Positions 20,356 through 29,318 of a stretch of 64,000 nucleotides of DNA are shown one piece after another (position 1 is the stretch's first letter; each line of letters opens with the position of its first letter). This DNA is from Clostridium pasteurianum BC1 (GTDB lineage Bacteria > Bacillota > Clostridia > Clostridiales > Clostridiaceae). The stretch is taken from the NCBI RefSeq assembly GCF_000389635.1, contig NC_021182.1, positions 4,443,925 through 4,507,924 of the forward strand. The letters are read 5' to 3'. The position numbers and the translations under genes were made by a program. Under the pieces are notes generated by a model. That model had not been told where the DNA came from, made no database searches, and saw only the letters and a list, made by a program, of their open reading frames with translations.

Positions 20356-22149
20356 TTAATTTATCCCCTTTGAATTCATATAATCAAATATCTCTCTAAA
20401 CAAATCCTTCGCCACAGGAGCCGCGGTTTGTCCAGCATAATACTTAGATTGATCTGGTTCATCTATAGATATAAGCATAGTAATCTTAGGATCGTTTTCT
20501 GGCGCCATACCAGCAAAGGAAGACATATATTTCCCCGGTGCGTAACCTCCTGTAGGGCTTGATTTTTGAGCTGTTCCAGTTTTTCCTGCTATATCAAGTC
20601 CAGGAACTTCAGCAGCAGATCCAACTCCATCAGTAACAACCTTTCTTAAATATGTCCTCAAAGTGCTGGCAATATTGGGATCAAGTATCTTTTTCTCTCC
20701 TAAGTTATTATATGTAGTATCCACAATTTGCTTGTTATTGCTATCTGTATGCACAATCTCCTTCATTACATGAGGTCTAATCCAAGTTCCACCATTTGCC
20801 ACAGAATTAAAAGCAGCCAAATATTGTACAGCACTTACTGAAATACCTTGTCCAAAAGATATAGTTGCTAGATCAACCTTATTTACATTTTTAATAGGTG
20901 GCACTATTCCAGTGGACTCGCCAGGTAAATCTACACCAGTTTTCTGACCAAAGCCAAACAAATTTATATACTTAAATAACTTATCTTTACCTAACAATTC
21001 TGTACCAAGCTTTACAAAACCAACATTACTGGAATTTTTGATTATATCCTGAAAAGTTTGTAATGGAAATCCTGCTGGATTCCATTCATTAATACGTTTA
21101 CCATCTACAATTACATATCCAGGATCAGGAAATCTAGTGGCATCATTTACAACATTTTCTGCCATTGCAGCATAGGAAGTTATTACTTTAAATATGGAGC
21201 CAGGCTCAAAGGTGTTTTGTACTGCATTGTTTTTCCAAGATGCAGCAATCTGCTCTCCAGTCTGGTTTTTGGCCCCATTAGGATTATTTGGATCATAATC
21301 TGGTTTATTTACCATGGCTAGTATTTCACCATTTTTAGGATTCATGACTGTAATTGTAACTGATTTTGCCTTATTATCTATTAAAGCCTTCTGTGCTGCT
21401 TGTTCTGCATATAATTGTATTGTCTGATCAATAGTCAAGACTAAATCCTTACCATTCACAGGAGCAATGTATTGCGAATTCTCATAAGGAAGCTGATTGC
21501 CTCGATTGTCAGTTTCCAAAATTTTCTGTCCTGGAATTCCAGCTAATTCTTTATTATAGCTTAATTCCACTCCTGAAACACCATTTCCATCTGAATTTGT
21601 ATATCCAAGAGTACTGGCAAGAAAATTATTATTTTTGTAAACTCTTTTTGAATCATTGGATATTATAAAACCAGATATATTTAATGCCTTAATTTTATCA
21701 GCCTGAGTTTTATCTATTTTTCTTGCAAGAGTAGCAAATTTAACAGGCATACCTTCAGGAGACTTTAAATATAATATATTAGACACCTGTTTAACAGGCA
21801 TACTTAATATAGTTGATAATTCATTAGATAGCTGGTCCATACCTATTGACTTAATTTTTAAAGCTTGCCTTAATGTATTCATATCTATATCAACTCTATA
21901 TGCTTCCGCGCTTACAACAAACTCATTATCGTTTCTATCAAGTATACGGCCTCTCTCTGCTGGAACGGTTATCTGGCTTGTCCATTGTTGTAGAGCCTTA
22001 ACTTTATAAAATTTAGAATCAGTAACCATAAGATAAAATAATCTTCCTATTACCAATATAAACACTAATCCAAATAACATAAATACACCCAAAAGTCTTT
22101 TATTTATAAGAATTTTGGTGCTACTTTTTTTTACTTTCAGTATACTCAC
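20356..22149 (-). CDS. class B penicillin-binding protein (PBP2/FtsI/SpoVD-like transpeptidase)
   Basis: Peptidoglycan transpeptidase anchored by one N-terminal helix (about residues 20-42). The 597-residue protein has the PBP dimerisation region starting VPAERGRILDRNDNE and a transpeptidase domain with EPGSIFK (SxxK), SSN (SxN) and GKTGTAQ (KTG) motifs, all intact. There is no PASTA domain. It is not in a division cluster and stands alone between two structured repeats, so its role in division, elongation or sporulation is open. The start is GTG at 22147-22149, close behind GGAAGG. Confidence 0.92.
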   Translation of the reverse strand: MSILKVKKSSTKILINKRLLGVFMLFGLVFILVIGRLFYLMVTDSKFYKVKALQQWTSQITVPAERGRILDRNDNEFVVSAEAYRVDIDMNTLRQALKIKSIGMDQLSNELSTILSMPVKQVSNILYLKSPEGMPVKFATLARKIDKTQADKIKALNISGFIISNDSKRVYKNNNFLASTLGYTNSDGNGVSGVELSYNKELAGIPGQKILETDNRGNQLPYENSQYIAPVNGKDLVLTIDQTIQLYAEQAAQKALIDNKAKSVTITVMNPKNGEILAMVNKPDYDPNNPNGAKNQTGEQIAASWKNNAVQNTFEPGSIFKVITSYAAMAENVVNDATRFPDPGYVIVDGKRINEWNPAGFPLQTFQDIIKNSSNVGFVKLGTELLGKDKLFKYINLFGFGQKTGVDLPGESTGIVPPIKNVNKVDLATISFGQGISVSAVQYLAAFNSVANGGTWIRPHVMKEIVHTDSNNKQIVDTTYNNLGEKKILDPNIASTLRTYLRKVVTDGVGSAAEVPGLDIAGKTGTAQKSSPTGGYAPGKYMSSFAGMAPENDPKITMLISIDEPDQSKYYAGQTAAPVAKDLFREIFDYMNSKGIN

Positions 22150-22226
22150 TACCTTCCATGAATTATTACTTTAACCTTTTTCAGCTTCTATTATTACATC
22201 TCTATGTAGAGTATCAATGAATCTTA

Positions 22227-22335
22227 CTTAGTGGGAGTTTGTATTCCCACTAAGTTTAGATGAATTATCCAGGAACGTGTAGCTGTTATCTCCACCTTCA
22301 GAAGGTGGAGTATTACAGCTACTAGATATCGGATA
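22227..22335 (+). repeat. two-hairpin structured repeat, copy 2 (possible RNA)
   Basis: Hairpin I is CTTAGTGGGA/TCCCACTAAG (22227-22236 with 22245-22254). Then comes ATCCAGGAACGT and hairpin II with lower stem GTAGCTGT/ACAGCTAC and upper stem CTCCACCTT/AAGGTGGAG around the TAT/TAT loop, and the end ATATCGGATAA. It lies about 80 bases upstream of the pbp start, in the same orientation as copy 1, so the two copies flank the gene as direct repeats. Confidence 0.75.
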
Positions 22336-22582
22336 AATATTATATATGTTTTACTCTGCAACACATATATATTAAAATTCTATTATAGATATCCAATTTC
22401 ATAATTAAACATTGTTTTAAGCTACAAGGCTTTTTAATTTTATATATTAAAACATAAATTTATATATCAAGTTGTTTATCTATATTAAAATTACACTATA
22501 TTAATAAATAATGATATCACATATATGTTAAAATTTAAAGTGTCATTTGTAGACTAAATCTTACAAATATATGAATAAGTAT

Positions 22583-22807
22583 TTAATTTTTATTATTATT
22601 TTTAACTTTACCTACCATGAAAATTGTTAGTGGAATAAATACCAAAGCTGCTATAAAAAATGCATTGGCAAGTCCAAATTTTTCTCCTATAAAGCCTACT
22701 GCTGGGAAAATGGTAACCATAAATATACTAAAGCATAAAGAATCAAAAGATAATATAGTTATAAAAAATGAAATAAGCCTAACAAATCTAAATATTGATT
22801 TATAGGC
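22583..22807 (-). pseudogene. C-terminal remnant of an MFS transporter
   Basis: The minus strand reads about 74 residues containing SFDSLCFSIFMVTIFPAVGF, IGEKFGLANAFFIAALVF and PLTIFMVGKVKNNNKN before a stop, the look of the last two helices and tail of a major facilitator protein. An in-frame stop lies directly upstream and there is no start or ribosome binding site. The rest of the gene is absent: transketolase's terminator follows on one side and the structured repeat on the other. Confidence 0.7.
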
Positions 22808-22847
22808 TTACAGGAGTGTACATCCAATACATTTAAAAAATTCAACT

Positions 22848-22880
22848 AAAAAGCTCTATGGTATAAAACCACAGAGCTTG
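22848..22880 (-). terminator. terminator of tkt
   Basis: AAGCTCTATGGT pairs with ACCACAGAGCTT around a short A-rich loop, with T-rich sequence following on the minus strand. It begins about ten bases beyond the tkt stop. Confidence 0.8.
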
Positions 22881-22890
22881 AAAACCTATA

Positions 22891-24879
22891 TTATTTAGCT
22901 TTAACTAGTTTTAAAGCCCTTTCAACAATATTATCTACAGTAATTCCAAATTCTCTATACAATATATCTCCTGGTGCAGATGCTCCAAAATGGTCTATAG
23001 CCACTATATCTCCATCTAAGCCCACATACTTGTGCCATCCAAAGGATGCTGCTGCCTCTACTGCAATTCTATTTCTCACCTTCTTAGGAAGAATACTGTC
23101 CTTATAGTCCTCATCCTGCTTATCAAATATTTCTAAACAAGGCATACTTATTACTCTGGCAGCTATACCTTTTTCCTCCAATAATTTTGCTGCTTCATAA
23201 ATGTATTCCACTTCCGAACCTGTTGCCATAAGAATAATATCCGGTGTTTCCTTAGAACTTTCTTTTAATATATATGCTCCCTTTAATGCATTCTTTGAAC
23301 TCTCTTCATATAGAGGAAGGTTCTGCCTTGAAAGTATTAAAGCCGTTGGCCCATCGGTTCTGCTAATAGCTGAATACCAAGCTGCAGCTGTTTCCTTAGA
23401 ATCTGCTGGCCTAAATACATGGAAATTAGGTATACTTCTTAAAGCAGCTAATTGCTCTATTGGCTCATGTGTTGGTCCATCTTCTCCAACACCAATACTA
23501 TCATGAGTTAGTACATATACTACAGGAAGCTTCATTAATGCTGAAAGTCTCATTGCACCCTTCATGTAATCACTAAATACAAAGAAGGTTGAGACAAAAA
23601 TTTTAAGTCCTCCATGTAATGCTATACCATTTCCAATAGCTGCCATAGCATGTTCTCTAACTCCAAAATGAAGATTTGCACCACTTTTATCTTCTTTAGA
23701 AAAATCTCCCCTATCCTTCATATAAGTTTTAGTTGAAGGAGATAAGTCTGCAGAACCACCTATTAAATTTGGTACAAATTTAACAAGTCTATTTATAATC
23801 TCACCAGAGGAAACTCTTGTAGCCGATTTACCTTGAAATTTCCAAAAATCCTCTTCCTCTAAAATATCTGATGCAATACTATCTGAATACCATATTTCCC
23901 AATCATCTGCCAGCTGTGGATATTCTTTTTTATAATTCTCAAAAAGCTTGTTCCATTGAATTTCTTTTTCTTCTCCAGCTTTTTGTAATGTTTCCATATG
24001 TGATCTTACTTCCTTTGAAACATAAAATTCCCCTTCACCTTTCCAGTTCAAAAATTCTTTTGTTTTCTTTATGTTTTCTTCACCTAAAGGCTCACCATGG
24101 GCACCTGCAGTACCTTGCTTTGGAGATCCATATCCAATTTGTGTTTTTACTATTATAATGGTTGGTTTGCTATCTTCAGCTTTTGCGGTTTCAATAGCCT
24201 TTGTAATAGAGTGAATGTCATTTCCATCTTCAACCCTTATAACCTGCCAATCATAGGCTTCATACCTTTTAGCTACATCTTCTCTAAAGGCAATATCAGT
24301 ACTTCCTTCTATTGATATATTATTAGAATCATACAATACTATAAGTTTACCAAGTCCTAAGGTACCCGCTAAAGAAGCTGCTTCACTTGAGATTCCTTCC
24401 ATCATGCAGCCGTCGCCAGACAGAGCAAAGGTATAATGGTCTACTACTTTGTAATTGGGCTTATTAAATTTACTTCCTAGATATTGCTCAGCTATAGCCA
24501 TACCTACTCCATTGGCTATTCCTTGTCCAAGTGGCCCTGTAGTAACTTCAACCCCCACTGTATGACCGTATTCAGGATGACCTGGTGTCTTACTTCCCCA
24601 TTGCCTAAAATTCATTAAATCATCTACACTAAGACCGTATCCAAATAAATGAAGTAAGGAATATAACAGCATGGAACCATGCCCTGCTGAGAGTATAAAT
24701 CTATCTCTATCTACCCAATTTGGATTTTTGGGATTATGCTTCATTTCTTTACCCCATAGAGCATAGGCCATTGGAGCTGCTCCTAAAGGTAATCCTGGAT
24801 GTCCTGAATTTGCCTTTTGAACTCCTTCTGCTGATAATATCCTTATAGTATTTACTACTTGTTGATCTAAATTGTTCAT
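22891..24879 (-). CDS. tkt: transketolase
   Basis: Thiamine-diphosphate enzyme of the non-oxidative pentose phosphate pathway. The 662-residue protein is of full family length, with [27 protein letters not shown], the ThDP motif [20 protein letters not shown], and the pyrimidine-domain [18 protein letters not shown]. The C-terminal domain ends [19 protein letters not shown]. The start follows GGCGGAAGA. No transaldolase or other pentose genes are adjacent, and it has its own terminator. Confidence 0.97.
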   Translation of the reverse strand: MNNLDQQVVNTIRILSAEGVQKANSGHPGLPLGAAPMAYALWGKEMKHNPKNPNWVDRDRFILSAGHGSMLLYSLLHLFGYGLSVDDLMNFRQWGSKTPGHPEYGHTVGVEVTTGPLGQGIANGVGMAIAEQYLGSKFNKPNYKVVDHYTFALSGDGCMMEGISSEAASLAGTLGLGKLIVLYDSNNISIEGSTDIAFREDVAKRYEAYDWQVIRVEDGNDIHSITKAIETAKAEDSKPTIIIVKTQIGYGSPKQGTAGAHGEPLGEENIKKTKEFLNWKGEGEFYVSKEVRSHMETLQKAGEEKEIQWNKLFENYKKEYPQLADDWEIWYSDSIASDILEEEDFWKFQGKSATRVSSGEIINRLVKFVPNLIGGSADLSPSTKTYMKDRGDFSKEDKSGANLHFGVREHAMAAIGNGIALHGGLKIFVSTFFVFSDYMKGAMRLSALMKLPVVYVLTHDSIGVGEDGPTHEPIEQLAALRSIPNFHVFRPADSKETAAAWYSAISRTDGPTALILSRQNLPLYEESSKNALKGAYILKESSKETPDIILMATGSEVEYIYEAAKLLEEKGIAARVISMPCLEIFDKQDEDYKDSILPKKVRNRIAVEAAASFGWHKYVGLDGDIVAIDHFGASAPGDILYREFGITVDNIVERALKLVKAK

Positions 24880-26074
24880 TATCTTCCGCCACCAAGAATC
24901 TATAAAACTTCATAAATATACTATATATGTCTATAAATTTGGTAACTCCCTCCTCTTTTATCTGTCTTGTATTATTAATACTGTCTTCAAAAAGTTTTAA
25001 CTTCTTATTTGCCTTTTATGCTGACTATTATAAAAATTAAAATTCTCTTTATATACTACCTAAAATTACTGATTATTGAAATAGATTTTTAAATTTTTTA
25101 AGATATTTTTAGTTATATCTTTTTAATATGTGTATTTATTTGTATTCATACATCTCCATAAAAATAAATAATTTCATTGCTCTACTATATTTAATTACCT
25201 CATTCCAGATTACTATGCCCTTGTAAAGGCAGAACTATTATTTCCATTTTTCAAATATTTGATCATTTAAAACCTTATTCCTATATTAATATTTATGAAT
25301 AAGTATTACAACTTTAATAGAATATCTATTTTTTAAATTTTCAAATATTTTATAATTTTACATGTAAACCATTAAATATTTTATGTAAATATTTTACTTG
25401 TATACTGTTTAATAGGTATTTATTTTTTTCTTTATTGTGTTTTGTTATAAATTATATCATTATACCTATAAAATTTGTTTTTATATAATTATAAACTTAT
25501 TAATTTTGTATTTACAGAATTATATATCTTTTAAATCAATTATGTAAAATTTTTAATTAAAAATGCACAAAACTGCAAGTTATGTTATTGACACTTTCAT
25601 TTATATTTATTTATATCCATACAATACAATTTATAATTTTGTAATAAAACATTATAAAAATTTATATAACTATAAATAAACCAACAATTAATAATAAAAT
25701 ATTCAATATTAATTTATTATATTAGCAAGTCTATTCATTAAATTTCAACAAATTTCAGTTTAAATCTTCAGTTATTTTGCAATTTATTGCATTAAATTAA
25801 TCAAAAGTTCTTGATTTTAAAAATCAAATAAAATATAATTGATTTAACAAGTTATCCCGTAATACATTATTTATTTTATATAATGTTTTAACACGTTTTA
25901 ATCAGGTTAATTTCATTATATATATATTTACATTTATTTTATTTTACATATAGTAACATTCTATAATTATTTAATAATATAAATTTAGATATAACATTAC
26001 AAAACTTAATATCAATTATTGAAATTTCAAAAATTCAATATACGAATATATCATATTTAATAAAGGAGGTTATT
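24880..26074. other. 1.2-kb AT-rich intergenic region
   Basis: Nothing coding is visible on either strand. TTGACA at 25588-25593 followed after 17 bases by TTATAT could be a plus-strand promoter; it is about 460 bases before the FecCD-type permease, so any transcript would have a long leader. I see no riboswitch-like conserved core or terminator hairpin in it. Confidence 0.5.
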
Positions 26075-27172
26075 ATGAAAACTATAAACAAAGTAAATAT
26101 AAAGCAAGACCCAACAATTTTACTTTCAGATTCAGTTACGGATACACATACTAAAATAAAGCAAAAAAAAAATTATCTTCTTATAGGCTTAGTGCTATTA
26201 CCAATATTGGCCTTCATTATATCTTTTAGTGTTGGAAGATATTCTATTCCAATATCTACACTTTTTGATATTTTCTATTCTAAGCTGTTCGGATTGAGTA
26301 TACACTACCCTGATACCCTGCTTACAGTGCTGTTCAAAGTTAGAATTCCAAGAATTCTTGCAGCTATGATGGTAGGTGCAGCCCTTTCTGTGTCAGGTGC
26401 AACTTATCAGGGCCTATTTAAAAATCCTATGGTATCTTCAGATATTCTAGGTGCTTCAGCCGGTGCTGGCTTTGGAGCTGCCATCGCCATTCTTTTTTCT
26501 TTTAATCTCATAGAGGTACAAATATGTTCCTTCGTATTCGGACTAATTGCTGTATTTTTAACTTATTTCATAAGTTCTGCAATAAGCAGCGAAGACAACG
26601 GAGTGCTAACTCTAGTACTTACGGGTATGGTAATTGCTGCTCTCTGTTCAGCCTTTATATCCTTAATAAAATATGTAGGTGATCCATACAATAAGCTTCC
26701 TGAAATAACTTTTTGGCTCATGGGTGGTCTGTCCTCTGTAACTACTAAAAATGTTTTATTTATGATTATTCCAATGGTTTTTGGATTAGTTCCAATAATT
26801 CTTTTAAGATGGAATCTAAATGTCCTTTCTCTCGGTGAAGAAGAAGCAAGATCTCTTGGTGTAAATACTTCAAGACTTAGAATTATAATGATACTGTGTT
26901 CAACACTAATGACTGCTGCTTCAGTTTCCATAGGTGGAATGATTGGATGGGTAGGACTTATTATTCCTCACCTTACAAGAATGATTGTAGGTCCTAATTA
27001 TAAAATTCTTCTTCCTGCAACTATACTTATAGGAAGTTCCTATCTACTGCTAGTAGATGATGTTGCAAGAAGTCTGTTTTCTATGGAAATTCCCCTAGGA
27101 ATACTTACTTCATTAATAGGAGCACCATTTTTTATATATCTATTATTAAAAGGAAGGAGAGGTTGGATATGA
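26075..27172 (+). CDS. FecCD/BtuC-type ABC transporter permease
   Basis: Permease for an iron-chelate, corrinoid or similar metal complex. The 365-residue protein has about nine or ten helices and FecCD signatures: RIPRILAAMMVGAALSVSGA, YQGLFKNPMVSSDILGASAG, and SIGGMIGWVGLIIPHLTRM. The hydrophilic N-terminus of about 35 residues is longer than usual. The start follows AAAGGAGG. The gene is first in a permease-ATPase-binding-protein operon. The substrate is not decided by sequence. Confidence 0.92.
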   Translation: MKTINKVNIKQDPTILLSDSVTDTHTKIKQKKNYLLIGLVLLPILAFIISFSVGRYSIPISTLFDIFYSKLFGLSIHYPDTLLTVLFKVRIPRILAAMMVGAALSVSGATYQGLFKNPMVSSDILGASAGAGFGAAIAILFSFNLIEVQICSFVFGLIAVFLTYFISSAISSEDNGVLTLVLTGMVIAALCSAFISLIKYVGDPYNKLPEITFWLMGGLSSVTTKNVLFMIIPMVFGLVPIILLRWNLNVLSLGEEEARSLGVNTSRLRIIMILCSTLMTAASVSIGGMIGWVGLIIPHLTRMIVGPNYKILLPATILIGSSYLLLVDDVARSLFSMEIPLGILTSLIGAPFFIYLLLKGRRGWI

Positions 27173-27951
27173 TATTAGAAATAAAAGATGCAGCTTGTGG
27201 TTACGGTTCAAGAACAGTAATAAGTGGTTTATCCTTAAATGTACATTCTGGTGAAATTCTATGCATCCTTGGCCCAAATGGCGTAGGTAAGACTACATTT
27301 TTTAAAACTATTTTAGGCTTTTTAAAAATTCAAGGTGGAGAAATCAGTATTGATGGTGATAATATACACAATTGGTCACGAAAAAAGTTAGCTAAAGTCA
27401 TTGCCTATGTACCTCAAGCTCACACTCCCCCATTCCCATTTTTAGTTAAGGATGTAGTAACTATGGGAAGAACTGTTCATCTGGGAACCTTTGCCTCACC
27501 ATCTAAAAATGATGTAGCTATAGCAGAAAGAGCTATGGAACTCCTTGACATATCCTATTTAAAAGACAGAATATACACAGAAATAAGCGGTGGAGAAAGA
27601 CAAATGGTTCTCATAGCAAGAGCTTTAACTCAAGAACCTGACTTTTTGATTATGGATGAACCTACTTCTAATTTGGATTTTGGTAATCAGATAAGGGTTC
27701 TAGAACAAATAAACAGACTTTCTGAAACTGGTCTTGGAATTATTATGACTTCTCATTTTCCAGATCATGCTTTTCTCTGTTCCAGTAAAGTAGCCTTATT
27801 TCAGCGAAATAATAATTTTATTGTAGGTTATTCTGACGATGTAGTAACAGAGGAAAATCTCAAATCTGCCTATGGAGTTAATGTAAAAATTGCTACTACA
27901 ATTGATAAAGATGGCAGCGTTATTAAGTCCTGTGTACCTTTGTTATCATAA
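27169..27951 (+). CDS. FecE/BtuD-type ABC transporter ATPase
   Basis: ATPase of the same importer. The ATG at 27169 overlaps the permease stop as ATGA and follows AAGGAGAGG, giving 260 residues; an upstream TTG is less likely. Walker A GPNGVGKTT, Q-loop AYVPQAH, signature ISGGERQMV, Walker B FLIMDEPTSNLD and switch His TSHFPDH are present. The length and the loop after the Q-loop fit the iron-siderophore/cobalamin group. Confidence 0.93.
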   Translation: MILEIKDAACGYGSRTVISGLSLNVHSGEILCILGPNGVGKTTFFKTILGFLKIQGGEISIDGDNIHNWSRKKLAKVIAYVPQAHTPPFPFLVKDVVTMGRTVHLGTFASPSKNDVAIAERAMELLDISYLKDRIYTEISGGERQMVLIARALTQEPDFLIMDEPTSNLDFGNQIRVLEQINRLSETGLGIIMTSHFPDHAFLCSSKVALFQRNNNFIVGYSDDVVTEENLKSAYGVNVKIATTIDKDGSVIKSCVPLLS

Positions 27952-27989
27952 AGTTAAAACTATCGTTTTATAATGAATAGCTTTATATT

Positions 27990-28025
27990 TGTTTAATGGA
28001 ATATATAACTATATTCCATTAAACA
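27990..28025 (+). promoter_or_regulatory. intercistronic hairpin before the binding-protein gene
   Basis: A perfect 16-bp stem (27990-28005 with 28010-28025) with a TAAC loop, without a clear T-run. It sits between the ATPase and the solute-binding-protein genes. Such hairpins often stabilise one part of a transcript or partly terminate it, letting binding protein and membrane parts be made in different amounts; that role is inferred. Confidence 0.6.
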
Positions 28026-28072
28026 ATTTATATAAAAATAAATTATATTATTAAATTAAAGGAAGTGCTCTT

Positions 28073-29188
28073 ATGAAAAGACTTAAAATTTCTATCGTAT
28101 TGGTTATATGCTTAATTTTCGCACTATTGGTTGGCTGTGGTAATAGCTCAACTTCATCAAATTCTTCAAACGCATCAAATTCTACAGCTTCAAAACCAGC
28201 AAAACAGACTATTACAGACGCAACTGGTGCAAAGGTAGATGTCCCAACTACAATAAATACTATTGCTGATGGTTGGCCTGCTCATAATGAAGTTTTAGTT
28301 ATGCTTGGTCAAGGCAGCAAAATAGTTTCAACTAACTCAAGTGATGCTCCAAAAACTAGACCATGGCTAGCTGTAGTAAATCCACAAATGAAGAAAGCAA
28401 CAACCGCTCTTACAAATACTGATGTAAATACAGAAGAATTATTAAAGACAAAACCTGATATAGTCTTTAACTCTGTAGTTCCACAAATTGCAAATAAAGT
28501 AACTCAACTTGGAATTCCAGTTGTTCAATTAACTTTTACAGATTTTAATGGATTAAAAGATACCTTTAAACTATCTGGTAAAATACTGGGTGCAGATGCA
28601 GAAAAAAAGGCAAATAACTATATAAAATATTTAGATAGTAAGCTTACTTCAATACAGGCTGTAACCTCAAAAATTCCAGAAGGCCAAAAACCTAAGGTTC
28701 TACATATAACAGCTCTCAATCCATTAACTATAGATGGCAGTAATACAATAATAGATAACTGGATAAAAGTTGCTGGTGGTATCAATGCAGCTAGCAGCGT
28801 AAGTGGTAACAGTAAAGTGGTATCCATGGAACAAATATTACAATGGAATCCTGATGTTATCATCTTCAGCAGCAATACAGTTACTAATCCAAATGATAGA
28901 GCTACAGCTATTGAAAAATTATCCAGCGATCCAACTTGGTCAAAAGTAAATGCTGTAAAGAATAAAAAAATGTATGTAAATCCAGATGGAGCTTTCTTAT
29001 GGGATAGATATGGTGCAGAAGAGGCATTACAAATACAATGGGCTGCTAAAACATTATATCCTGATAAATTTACCAATATAGATATGGCTAAAGAAACAAA
29101 GAGTTTCTATAAAACATTCTTAAATTATAATCTTACTGATGATGAAACTGACAGAATACTTAAAGCTTTACCTCCAGCAGCTAAATAA
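28073..29188 (+). CDS. metal-chelate ABC transporter substrate-binding lipoprotein
   Basis: Extracellular binding protein of the preceding importer. The 371-residue protein has a lipoprotein signal with the lipobox LVGC (Cys22), followed by a Ser/Asn-rich linker. The body has the TroA/BtuF-like layout: ITDATGAKVDVPTTINTIAD, the ELLKTKPDIVFNS first-lobe segment, and the second-lobe ILQWNPDVIIFSS and KMYVNPDGAFLWDRYGAE. The substrate is probably an iron chelate, corrinoid or metal oxyanion complex; I cannot choose. Confidence 0.9.
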   Translation: MKRLKISIVLVICLIFALLVGCGNSSTSSNSSNASNSTASKPAKQTITDATGAKVDVPTTINTIADGWPAHNEVLVMLGQGSKIVSTNSSDAPKTRPWLAVVNPQMKKATTALTNTDVNTEELLKTKPDIVFNSVVPQIANKVTQLGIPVVQLTFTDFNGLKDTFKLSGKILGADAEKKANNYIKYLDSKLTSIQAVTSKIPEGQKPKVLHITALNPLTIDGSNTIIDNWIKVAGGINAASSVSGNSKVVSMEQILQWNPDVIIFSSNTVTNPNDRATAIEKLSSDPTWSKVNAVKNKKMYVNPDGAFLWDRYGAEEALQIQWAAKTLYPDKFTNIDMAKETKSFYKTFLNYNLTDDETDRILKALPPAAK

Positions 29189-29195
29189 TAAGGAT

Positions 29196-29237
29196 AAAAA
29201 TAAGAGTATGGATTTTATAACCCATACTCTTATTTTT
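29196..29237 (+). terminator. terminator after the binding-protein gene
   Basis: AAAAATAAGAGTATGG pairs with CCATACTCTTATTTTT, giving A- and T-tracts on both sides. A second near-perfect hairpin at about 29243-29279 (AACGTATAGATTTG / CAAATCTATGTACGTT) probably serves pyc from the other side. Confidence 0.85.
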
Positions 29238-29318
29238 ATATAACGTATAGATTTGATTTACACAAATCTATGTACGTTCCCTACCCTTTTTAAATAATTT
29301 ATCTTTCTCTTCAATAAA

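Noticed and set aside
22617-22805. 62-codon open frame on the plus strand
   Set aside because: It is the antisense of the MFS transporter remnant, which gives a recognisable membrane-protein sequence on the minus strand.
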